Part shown: one piece after another, positions 35,099 to 42,333 of the stretch
Layout of the letters: each line of letters begins with the position of its first letter
Position numbering within the stretch: the first letter of the stretch is position 1
Source: Alistipes sp.
GTDB lineage: Bacteria > Bacteroidota > Bacteroidia > Bacteroidales > Rikenellaceae
Length of the DNA: 49,895 nt
Direction of reading: 5' to 3'
Assembly: GCA_017935185.1 (NCBI GenBank)
Contig: JAGBIC010000037.1
Location: forward strand, 1 to 49,895
Translations under genes and position numbers: made by a program
Notes under the pieces: model-generated
The model's database searches: none
Seen by the model: the letters and a program-made list of their open reading frames with translations, nothing else
What the model was told of the DNA's origin: nothing

Positions 35099-36505
35099 TT
35101 ATATTTCAGCTGACATCCGTTCAAAAAGTTTTATATCACGGCGAACTCTAAGCAGCGTAAGAAGTGCGCATGTCGAAAGGCCAACGATAAAGCCCATCAC
35201 AAGTCCCATCACCTCGAATCCCGCATCAAAAGCAAGCAGATAGCCCACAGGGATATTAAATACAACATACGATATAAATACTATCGGCATAATTATTTTC
35301 ACATCCTGCAAACCACGCAGCACACTTATCGAGAGCGCCTGAAGGCAATCCGAGACTTGGAACAGAGCAATCAAAATCAGCATATCGGCGGTCAACTGAA
35401 TCACCTCGCTGTTGGCTGTAAAGAATGTGGGTATGATGAACCGCAATGACACGAAGATGAGCGCCACCGAAATATTCCACATCAAACCCATCTGAAAAGC
35501 CGCATTCACACTACGACGCAGACGCTCGAAATTCCTACGGCCATAAATATGCGAACAGATGATAGTCGTGGCAGAGCCGATGGCAATGACAATCATAAAT
35601 GTCACATTCATCATATTTACGCCGATCTGATAAGCACTAACCTGCTCGGCACCAAAGGCCAAAACCAACACACCCGCCAACACAAAAGCACTCGCCTCCA
35701 TAAGCATTTGAAAGGCAATGGGTGTTCCTACCTTCAGTATTTCCCACATGGTACGCAGGCGAATTGTTGCAGCCTTAAACAAACCCGACGTGTAGTTGCG
35801 AAAACGCTTGGCACATAGAAAATATGCAATCATCATCACACACTGTACCACACGGGCTATGAGCGTCGCCCAACCTGCGCCCACTGCGCCCATAGGCTCA
35901 AATCCGAACTTACCAAAGATAAACACCCAATTCAAAAAGATGTTCACAGCGTTAGAGAGGATTATTGTAACCATCGCTATGCGGGTATTGCCAATGCCCT
36001 CCAAAAATTGCTTTGCAGTACCCCATATCATAACAGGGAATATACTCCACACTATAATATCGTAATAGGGCAACGCCATCGTCACAACATCGCTAATCGA
36101 GGCATCACCACCCGACCCCATCATCAATTCACCCAAATAGGCAAACATGGGCCTTATAGCCAGCAGCATCGCTGTCGCCAATGCACCCACAAGCAAGAAC
36201 AATACAGCTCCGTTCTGCAAAAGTTCCGATGCATGTCGCTCCTCGCCACGGGCATATCGCTCACCAACAAGTGGAGTAAGACCGAATGAAACACCCATGG
36301 CAGTGATGAAAACTATAAAGAATACACTCGTGGCAAACGACACCGCCGCCAGCGGCACAGGATTCTCGCCACCATAATTACCAACCATGGCGGTATCGGC
36401 CAACTGCACAGTTATTTGCCCCATCTGCGACAAAATCACCGGCAAAGCCAATTTCAAATTCTGCTTATAGTAAGGTTTATATTTCGTAAAAAAGTTCATA
36501 TCCAA
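35099..36505 (-). CDS. MATE-family multidrug/Na+ efflux transporter
   Basis: A 468-aa inner-membrane protein with 12 predicted helices in two halves. The N-terminus LALPVILSQMGQITVQLADTAMVG and the middle FLEGIGNTRIAM are typical of NorM-type MATE pumps. It would export cationic compounds with Na+ or H+ exchange; substrate unknown. It has its own promoter and terminator, so it is monocistronic. Confidence 0.93.
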   Translation of the reverse strand: MDMNFFTKYKPYYKQNLKLALPVILSQMGQITVQLADTAMVGNYGGENPVPLAAVSFATSVFFIVFITAMGVSFGLTPLVGERYARGEERHASELLQNGAVLFLLVGALATAMLLAIRPMFAYLGELMMGSGGDASISDVVTMALPYYDIIVWSIFPVMIWGTAKQFLEGIGNTRIAMVTIILSNAVNIFLNWVFIFGKFGFEPMGAVGAGWATLIARVVQCVMMIAYFLCAKRFRNYTSGLFKAATIRLRTMWEILKVGTPIAFQMLMEASAFVLAGVLVLAFGAEQVSAYQIGVNMMNVTFMIVIAIGSATTIICSHIYGRRNFERLRRSVNAAFQMGLMWNISVALIFVSLRFIIPTFFTANSEVIQLTADMLILIALFQVSDCLQALSISVLRGLQDVKIIMPIVFISYVVFNIPVGYLLAFDAGFEVMGLVMGFIVGLSTCALLTLLRVRRDIKLFERMSAEI

Positions 36506-36522
36506 AAATCAAATTTTGCCCG

Positions 36523-36553
36523 CAAAGATAGCAAAAAAAAGCGGCAATCTCAA
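36523..36553 (-). promoter_or_regulatory. Promoter of the MATE gene
   Basis: Minus strand: TTG (36553-36551), a 20-nt spacer and TATCTTTG (36530-36523). The -33 element lies inside the terminator hairpin of the upstream restriction-modification operon. Confidence 0.7.
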
Positions 36554-36563
36554 TGATTACCGC
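36533..36563 (-). terminator. Terminator of the restriction-modification operon
   Basis: GCGG (36541-36544) pairs with CCGC (36560-36563); a C-A mismatch and AAT/ATT extend the stem over a 7-nt loop. Eight T follow on the minus strand (A at 36533-36540). Confidence 0.75.
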
Positions 36564-36632
36564 ATATAGCACCGCCTCAAATGGCATAGTACATTTAATT
36601 TATGTGGATGCAACTCCTATTTCGTAATATTA

Positions 36633-36645
36633 GGTTAAGTATAGG
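36633..36645 (+). repeat. 13-bp direct repeat, left side of R-M module
   Basis: GGTTAAGTATAGG, identical and in the same orientation as 38356-38368. The two copies enclose the restriction and methyltransferase genes (1723 bp start to start). It could be an insertion footprint. Confidence 0.6.
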
Positions 36646-36686
36646 GGCATCAGTTGTATCGAATTAGGTAGACAGGTTAATTGGAT

Positions 36687-37484
36687 TTACAAGATTTCTA
36701 TTACTTCCTCATAAACCTTTGGGATATCCTTAAATGCAATTCTAAACTTGGTTCCGTGGTTATGCCCTGTTCGTGCATCAAAATCAACATATAGGCTACC
36801 TTCCTCAATAGCGTCAATAAATTTATCCATATTTACACGCTTAAGCATCAAAACTCGATTATAGTGAAAATACTCCTTACCACTTTCTCGCTTTACATCA
36901 GCCAAAACATAAAAGCAATTGAGCAATTTTGTTCCAGCCTTTGTATATAAATCATTAAAGCCCCAATATGGAATAATGTCAAATGGTCCTAACCCTGCTC
37001 GTTGCTCAACACTCTTCAACCACTCACTATGTCTATCACTACATTTTGAGCTGTCAAAGATAAACTCTAAACGTTGCTCTTGTCTATTAACATTCAATTT
37101 GAAACCCCTATCTGTGAATGATGTAGCATTTGTAGTACTTCTAAATGATTTTTCATCAACAGGATACTTTTGACCTGCCAACTTATGAGCCCAACCATAT
37201 TTCGGCAACAACACATTTGGGACTAAAGACAATGCACGAGGAGATGGTTCAACATGGCACAATGTTGTCAAAGAAGATGTATTGGAGCGTTGAGTTTTAA
37301 GTTCCCATTCCGCTGCATTTGGAATTGGCAAATTATTTTCTGGAATACCTAGTAAATCTTCCAAAATATTACCAACTGCACCATCGTTTCCTTTACGATA
37401 ATTCTCTATCCATCCTCTAGATTCAATCTCCTTAAATCTTGCAATCAGTTCTTCTTTAGTAATTAAATGTAGGGCAGTTGTCAT
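36687..37484 (-). CDS. MvaI/BcnI-family type II restriction endonuclease
   Basis: A 265-aa protein matching the MvaI/BcnI family: GNDGAVGNILEDLLGI (32-47), then IPNAAEWELKTQR (54-66), the PD-(D/E)xK centre. Family members cut CCWGG or CCSGG as monomers. By the family's D-x4-E-x-K pattern, the Asp position is Asn56 here, with Glu61 and Lys63 kept; this could mean lost or altered activity. It starts 3 nt after the methyltransferase stop, a typical R-M arrangement. The region is more AT-rich than its neighbours, which suggests transfer. Confidence 0.85.
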   Translation of the reverse strand: MTTALHLITKEELIARFKEIESRGWIENYRKGNDGAVGNILEDLLGIPENNLPIPNAAEWELKTQRSNTSSLTTLCHVEPSPRALSLVPNVLLPKYGWAHKLAGQKYPVDEKSFRSTTNATSFTDRGFKLNVNRQEQRLEFIFDSSKCSDRHSEWLKSVEQRAGLGPFDIIPYWGFNDLYTKAGTKLLNCFYVLADVKRESGKEYFHYNRVLMLKRVNMDKFIDAIEEGSLYVDFDARTGHNHGTKFRIAFKDIPKVYEEVIEIL

Positions 37485-37487
37485 AAT

Positions 37488-38270
37488 CTATTCGTTATAA
37501 GTAAACAATGTTGGTGCAATATCATTTGAGGTTGAAAGGATAGGTTCTCCTTTAACCGCTCTAATGCGATCCTCTGCAGCATTACAATACGATTGAGACA
37601 ATTCAATACCAATATAATGACGATTATTGCGAATTGCAGATACTGCGGTAGTTCCTGACCCCATAAATGGATCAAGTACAACTTCTGCATTTGTACTTCC
37701 AATAATCCTATCAATTAAAGCAACCGGAAATGGTGCAGGGTGTACATTGTTCGTCTCTTGCATAAACTCCCATACATCCCCAACACTATTGGCTTTAGGA
37801 GCTAATTTGAATCCTTTTTTAGCAATTAAATATATAACCTCATAGGTTGGAAGAAAATAGCCACTATTGAAATTTATACCTCCTTTTCGTTTCCATATGA
37901 TAATTTGTCGCACTGGGAAGTCTTTAACGATTTCTGATCTATCTTGGATTAGCCCATTTTGTACTCTCCACTTATGGTTATAGAAAATAGCTCCATTAGG
38001 CTTAACAAGCCTCATCATCTCAGTTAAACATTCTCTTTGCCACTGACAATATTTATCATACGGCATATTGTCATCATAATCCGCATATCCATTGCACAAT
38101 GCAGCTCCTTCCCATTTTCCACCTCTACCATCTTTCATTCCATTACCTGTGCTATTTTTTAGATTGTAAGGAGGTGATGTTACTACAATATCACAACAAG
38201 CATCAGGGAGTTCCTTCATTACAGATAAACAATCTCCACAAAATATTTTATCGATATAGTCAGAAATCAT
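37488..38270 (-). CDS. Type II DNA methyltransferase (beta-class, SPPY)
   Basis: A 260-aa SAM-dependent DNA methyltransferase. Motif IV TSPPYN (31-36) comes before motif I DPFMGSGTT (200-208), the beta order. The SPPY form fits N4-cytosine enzymes, also some N6-adenine ones. Its partner restriction gene is of the MvaI/BcnI type, whose cognate methylase is N4-cytosine, so m4C in a CCNGG-like site is a fair inference. It is the first gene of the operon, with a clear promoter. Confidence 0.9.
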   Translation of the reverse strand: MISDYIDKIFCGDCLSVMKELPDACCDIVVTSPPYNLKNSTGNGMKDGRGGKWEGAALCNGYADYDDNMPYDKYCQWQRECLTEMMRLVKPNGAIFYNHKWRVQNGLIQDRSEIVKDFPVRQIIIWKRKGGINFNSGYFLPTYEVIYLIAKKGFKLAPKANSVGDVWEFMQETNNVHPAPFPVALIDRIIGSTNAEVVLDPFMGSGTTAVSAIRNNRHYIGIELSQSYCNAAEDRIRAVKGEPILSTSNDIAPTLFTYNE

Positions 38271-38290
38271 ACTCTAAAACGTTACTCGCA

Positions 38291-38321
38291 CAAAAATACG
38301 AATTATTCAGTTATAATCAAA
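38291..38321 (-). promoter_or_regulatory. Promoter of the restriction-modification operon
   Basis: Minus strand: TTTG (38321-38318), a 19-nt spacer and TATTTTTG (38298-38291). The leader is about 14 nt. Confidence 0.75.
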
Positions 38322-38355
38322 CATGCAAGATTTTGTTCACGCAATTTTTTCTATT

Positions 38356-38368
38356 GGTTAAGTATAGG
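38356..38368 (+). repeat. 13-bp direct repeat, right side of R-M module
   Basis: A second copy of GGTTAAGTATAGG, 85 nt upstream of the methyltransferase start and about 110 bp from tRNA-Lys. Confidence 0.6.
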
Positions 38369-38447
38369 TTCAACAATCATGTGGAAGAGTCTGATTTTCG
38401 CCTAATTCCGCCACAGACCTCCGCTAAACCGAGCGTATCTACACAAA

Positions 38448-38479
38448 AAAAAGCGAAAACCATTCGATTTTCGCTTTTT
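38448..38479 (-). terminator. Terminator of tRNA-Lys
   Basis: A 12-bp perfect stem (38448-38459 with 38468-38479) and an 8-nt loop; T-rich on the minus strand. It begins 2 nt after the tRNA 3' end. Confidence 0.8.
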
Positions 38480-38480
38480 G

Positions 38481-38553
38481 TACCCCCTCAGGGGCTCGAA
38501 CCCTGGACCCCAACATTAAGAGTGTCGTGCTCTACCAACTGAGCTAAAGAGGC
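38481..38553 (-). tRNA. tRNA-Lys (anticodon CTT)
   Basis: A 73-nt cloverleaf: acceptor GCCTCTT with AGGGGGT (with G-U pairs), D arm GCTCAGTTGGTAGAGC, anticodon stem CGACA/TGTTG with loop CTCTTAA (anticodon CTT), T arm CAGGG TTCGAGC CCCTG, discriminator A. CCA is not encoded. Confidence 0.93.
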
Positions 38554-38643
38554 ATCAATCTATCCGATTGCGAGTGCAAATATAAGGCACTTTTTTATTC
38601 TGTGCAAATTTTTTTTAATATTTTTTCAAATTTATTTACACCT

Positions 38644-39969
38644 CTAATCACTATTCCACTCTCCGCCGGCCTCAACATAAAGCACAGGACGCTTCTGCTC
38701 CAGCGCTTTAAGACGCAGATAGCTCTCATAGAGATTTATTCCGTTTGAAGAATCCTCAGCCATAATATAACCGATAACACTGGCGTGACTCTTGGTGGTA
38801 CGGTATGCAGTCTCTACCCTATCGAGATAAGCCGACTTCCACTTCGGGTCATTCGACTCGTTTCCACCCAAACGACGCGACACGCCACTCTCCTTGGTGT
38901 TGATGGGTATTTGTGCAATAACATACATACCCAACGAATCGCACATACGATAGACATTCTGCGGCACAGCTCCCATCTTGAAGCGTACTGCATTATACTG
39001 CAACACTCGCGCGCCCAAAATATCCTGCTCGGTGATTTTAAGCGGGTCGAAATCGCAATAGAACAACTCGGTCTTAATACCGTTGATAAGGAAATCGCCC
39101 TTATCGTTGGTCTCCACAGTTCTGAAGCCCAACATATGCGACTGATACTCGGCATAACGTCCCTCAATTTGAGTCTTGATATTCAGGCGATAACGCACAG
39201 GCATATCGGCACACCAAGTATATACATAAGGGATCGTCGCCATAAATTTCACTGTATCCTCCTCGCGCATGCCGAGCGTAACATCCTTATAACCGTGAGT
39301 AACAACAGTTGTATCGGGGGCAATAAGCTCATAATGGATACGGGCAGTCTTTTTATTCAACGCCTCGGTCTTAACAACCATACCCACCTCGACGGTAGCC
39401 TTCTCACTATTCATATCGACACGCGTATTATGCACAACATCACGCACCCTGATTGTAGGTTGCGACATCACATACACCTCGCCCACGCGCGGCTCACGAT
39501 TCTCGACAAAGCACTCCATCTTCTGACTCCAATGCTTCTTGAATATTCTTATCGAGATTGTATTGAGATCCTCTTTTGAAGCCTTCGTTACATTAAATTC
39601 GGCGGGAGAGAACGCATTGGCCGCATAACCAACTTTTTTGCCGTTAATTATCACCTCATACGCACCCGAAGCCTCGTCAACATATAATGTCGCCTGACGA
39701 CTGAGCCACACGAAAGGAATGACATACTTCGAGGTGAACACATAGGCATCCGCCTCCTCGGTTTTGCTCCACCCTGTTACCGGACGCAGATACTTCGATG
39801 CCACAGCACCCGCACCGAGGGCTTGTGCCTCCTCTGCCGTGGGATACGACACCGTTTTACTGCGAGGCAGCTCGCGCCCCAAAGAGACGTATTCGGGAGA
39901 ATCATACTCCTGGGCTATCGCACCAAAGGCGAGCAACGATAAAACTATGCTTAAACAGATATGTTTCAT
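38644..39969 (-). CDS. Short GH2-like protein with degenerate active site
   Basis: A 441-aa secreted protein (signal ending AFGAIA). A GH2 N-terminal jelly-roll (YVIPFVWLSRQATLYVDEASGAYEVIINGKKVG is its core strand pair, described here by ends only: YVIPF to KKVG), an Ig-like middle, and the first half of the TIM barrel can be recognised. At the acid/base site the usual Asn-Glu is Glu405-Asp406 (IMAEDSSNG), and the protein stops just after the RPVLYVE strand, before the nucleophile strand. It is therefore probably not an active glycosidase: a binding protein or a decayed gene. The frame itself is intact. It lies 90 nt from tRNA-Lys. Confidence 0.72.
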   Translation of the reverse strand: MKHICLSIVLSLLAFGAIAQEYDSPEYVSLGRELPRSKTVSYPTAEEAQALGAGAVASKYLRPVTGWSKTEEADAYVFTSKYVIPFVWLSRQATLYVDEASGAYEVIINGKKVGYAANAFSPAEFNVTKASKEDLNTISIRIFKKHWSQKMECFVENREPRVGEVYVMSQPTIRVRDVVHNTRVDMNSEKATVEVGMVVKTEALNKKTARIHYELIAPDTTVVTHGYKDVTLGMREEDTVKFMATIPYVYTWCADMPVRYRLNIKTQIEGRYAEYQSHMLGFRTVETNDKGDFLINGIKTELFYCDFDPLKITEQDILGARVLQYNAVRFKMGAVPQNVYRMCDSLGMYVIAQIPINTKESGVSRRLGGNESNDPKWKSAYLDRVETAYRTTKSHASVIGYIMAEDSSNGINLYESYLRLKALEQKRPVLYVEAGGEWNSD

Positions 39970-39986
39970 AAATCTTATATATTTCG

Positions 39987-39994
39987 TATCTTTG
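39987..39994 (+). promoter_or_regulatory. -7 box before the HsdR-N-like gene
   Basis: TATCTTTG matches TAnnTTTG, 35 nt before the ATG at 40030. No good -33 element is seen. On the other strand TAACTTTG (40009-40002) may serve the GH2-like gene. Confidence 0.5.
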
Positions 39995-40029
39995 CAAAGG
40001 CCAAAGTTACGAAAATTTTTATTTTTACG

Positions 40030-40494
40030 ATGGATTCACGCACAAAACTCAACTTTCCGCCCATAAAATTAAACGCTTGCGAAGAACATGGACGTACCAT
40101 GGTCTACGACAAAGTGCGAAATACCTATATTGTACTCACTCCTGAAGAGTGGGTTCGACGTCATTTGGTCGAGTACCTGATATCATATTGCGGGGCACCT
40201 CTTCGCTCCATTGTGGAGGAGTATCCCGTAAACCTCAACTCAATGGCACAGCGTGCCGATGTGGTTGTAATGGACTCCAACGCCGCCCCGCTGATGCTTG
40301 CCGAGTGCAAAGCCCCGAATATAAATTTCAAGAGCAAAACTATCCTGCAAGAGGTCTTTTTGCAACTCACCCGCTACAATGCCATAATAAAGGCCCGCTA
40401 CATCTGTATCACCAACGGACTGCTCCACTACTGCTGGGAGTATACTCCCGATGGCTATAAACCACTAAACGGATTTCCTCGCCTCGACCTATAA
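40030..40494 (+). CDS. HsdR N-terminal-domain-like protein (HSDR_N_2)
   Basis: A 154-aa stand-alone protein resembling the N-terminal nuclease domain of type I restriction HsdR. The PD-(D/E)xK residues fit as Asp77 (RADVVV) and Glu92-x-Lys94 (LAECKAP), and LQLTRYN with ICITNG follow. I chose the Met at 40030, since the ORF's earlier in-frame ATG at 39961 lies upstream of the -7 box. Widespread in Bacteroidales as a lone gene; function unknown (possible nuclease). Its stop is 1 nt from the stop of the convergent response-regulator gene. Confidence 0.8.
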   Translation: MDSRTKLNFPPIKLNACEEHGRTMVYDKVRNTYIVLTPEEWVRRHLVEYLISYCGAPLRSIVEEYPVNLNSMAQRADVVVMDSNAAPLMLAECKAPNINFKSKTILQEVFLQLTRYNAIIKARYICITNGLLHYCWEYTPDGYKPLNGFPRLDL

Positions 40495-40495
40495 T

Positions 40496-41242
40496 TTACA
40501 TCGGTCGCTTGCGATCCACAAACTCACGAAATGCATCGCGATATGCCGCACTCACAGGCACATGCTCACCATTGTCAAGCAGCACATTTCCCCTCGAATA
40601 GCCCGAAACATGTTTCAGGTTGACGATATAGGAACGGTGTACGCGCATAAATAGGTCAGCAGGCAAAGCCGACTCCATATTTTTAAGCCTGAATAGGGTG
40701 GTGATACAAGCCCCCTTGGTCAAATGCAGACGAATATACTCGCCCACACTCTCCATAAAAATTATATCGGCATAACGCACCAACGACACCTTGTAATCTG
40801 CCTTTATCGAGATGCAATCATTCTCATCACTCTCTGCTATCGGTTCTATTTCCGGAGTGGGTGCTGAAGAGTTTCGCAGTTCATACAACTCCATCAACGA
40901 ACGAACCTTATCAACCGCATGCGCAAATTCATCAAACGAAAACGGCTTCAACAGATAATCAACAGCATCCAGTCTAAAACCTTCTATCGCATATTCCGAG
41001 TATGCAGTGGTAAAGACAATCTGTGGCGGATTCTCCAGTCCCCTCACAAAATCGATACCTGTCATATCGGGCATATTGATATCAACGAAGAGTAAATCCA
41101 CCTCAATCTTCTCAAGCACCGCAATAGCATCATGTGCACTGCTACACTTTGCCTCCAACCGCAAATCATCGATTCGGTCTATGTAATTCTCGATTTGACG
41201 CAGCGCCAACGGCTCATCATCAATTGCTAGGCATCGTATCAT
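40496..41242 (-). CDS. LytTR-family response regulator
   Basis: A 248-aa two-component regulator. The receiver domain (1-120) has Asp8-Asp9, phospho-acceptor Asp54 (LFVDINMPDM) and Lys in LLKPF. The LytTR DNA-binding domain (about 145-245) has MESVGEYIRLHL and FMRVHRSYIVNLKHV. It overlaps the 3' end of the sensor kinase gene by 23 nt, so the two are made together. Target genes are not evident; the GH78 gene directly upstream is a candidate. Confidence 0.94.
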   Translation of the reverse strand: MIRCLAIDDEPLALRQIENYIDRIDDLRLEAKCSSAHDAIAVLEKIEVDLLFVDINMPDMTGIDFVRGLENPPQIVFTTAYSEYAIEGFRLDAVDYLLKPFSFDEFAHAVDKVRSLMELYELRNSSAPTPEIEPIAESDENDCISIKADYKVSLVRYADIIFMESVGEYIRLHLTKGACITTLFRLKNMESALPADLFMRVHRSYIVNLKHVSGYSRGNVLLDNGEHVPVSAAYRDAFREFVDRKRPM

Positions 41243-42314
41243 TATTCACAGGCATTATTAGTGTCACACTATATTTATCCTCACTCTTATCATCTATATC
41301 GAGTGTATATTTCTTACCAAAGAGCAACGACAGGCGCTTACGCACATTATCAAGGCCCACGCCACCCTTCTGAACATTATTATTGGCATGACGGGAATTG
41401 CACACCTTAAATACCACATTCTCCTTATCGCACTTCAGGTTGATATGCACAAACGAAGGTTTATTATAGCTCACGCCATGCTTGAACGCATTTTCGACAA
41501 AGACTATAAACAACAATGGTGGCACCGAGGTATTCATCGATATCGGATTCTCCACCTCAAAGCGCACATCCACATCGCTGGTGTAGCGAATTTTCATCAA
41601 AGCGATATAATTTTCTATAAAACGGATATCCTTCGACAGATTGATTGAAGTATGTTCCGAATCATACAACACATACCGCATCATTTTCGACAACTCGATA
41701 ACAGTATCCTTGGCCGCCTGCGTATCAATATCAATAAGTGCATGGATATTGTTGAGTGTATTCATGAAAAAATGGGGATTCATTTGATATTTCAGGGCCT
41801 CCATCTCTGCCTGAAGACTATGTCGCTTCATATCAATCAGCTTCTTATCATCGTCAATAGCCTTAAACATAAACTTAATACCGCAGTTTGCTCCCATCAT
41901 AAACAATCCGAGCAGAACATTCCAATACCACGCAAGATCGGTGAACGAAGCTCTACCATGAATAACATACAGATCGCCTCCGGCATAGGGCAGGTAACGC
42001 AAACTCTCCTGATAATAGTCCAATGGATAGAATATCAGTGCCAGCATAACTATCGACACCCCCAAATATGCCGCATGCCTCTTCTTCAACAGCAGCTTCG
42101 GAGCCAATAACGAATTGTTGATTACGAATATAATACCGTAAGGCAACAATTTACTCCACGCTATGAGTATATTGACCAAATAGACATGCTCCTCCGACAT
42201 CATCTTGGAGTTCAGAATGGGCACAAGTATGACAACAGTCCACACCAAGAAATAGAGAACACTCTCACCTATGGCAGGTTTATTTGGATTTCGTCTTTTA
42301 AACATATCGAACAC
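41220..42314 (-). CDS. LytS/YehU-type sensor histidine kinase
   Basis: A 364-aa inner-membrane kinase with about four helices in residues 15-150, followed by the His_kinase domain: QMNPHFFMNTLNNIHALID (phospho-His181), N-box VFVENAFKHG and G-box GGVGLDNVRKRL. It lacks a recognisable extracellular sensor domain. It starts 19 nt after the GH78 gene, so the rhamnosidase, kinase and regulator may form one operon. Confidence 0.93.
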   Translation of the reverse strand: MFDMFKRRNPNKPAIGESVLYFLVWTVVILVPILNSKMMSEEHVYLVNILIAWSKLLPYGIIFVINNSLLAPKLLLKKRHAAYLGVSIVMLALIFYPLDYYQESLRYLPYAGGDLYVIHGRASFTDLAWYWNVLLGLFMMGANCGIKFMFKAIDDDKKLIDMKRHSLQAEMEALKYQMNPHFFMNTLNNIHALIDIDTQAAKDTVIELSKMMRYVLYDSEHTSINLSKDIRFIENYIALMKIRYTSDVDVRFEVENPISMNTSVPPLLFIVFVENAFKHGVSYNKPSFVHINLKCDKENVVFKVCNSRHANNNVQKGGVGLDNVRKRLSLLFGKKYTLDIDDKSEDKYSVTLIMPVNNDTMPSN

Positions 42315-42333
42315 ACTATATTCCTCTCAACCA

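Noticed and set aside
38481-38553. CRISPR or att-type array around tRNA-Lys
   Set aside because: No repeat-spacer pattern is present and no tRNA fragment is duplicated on the far side of the R-M module.
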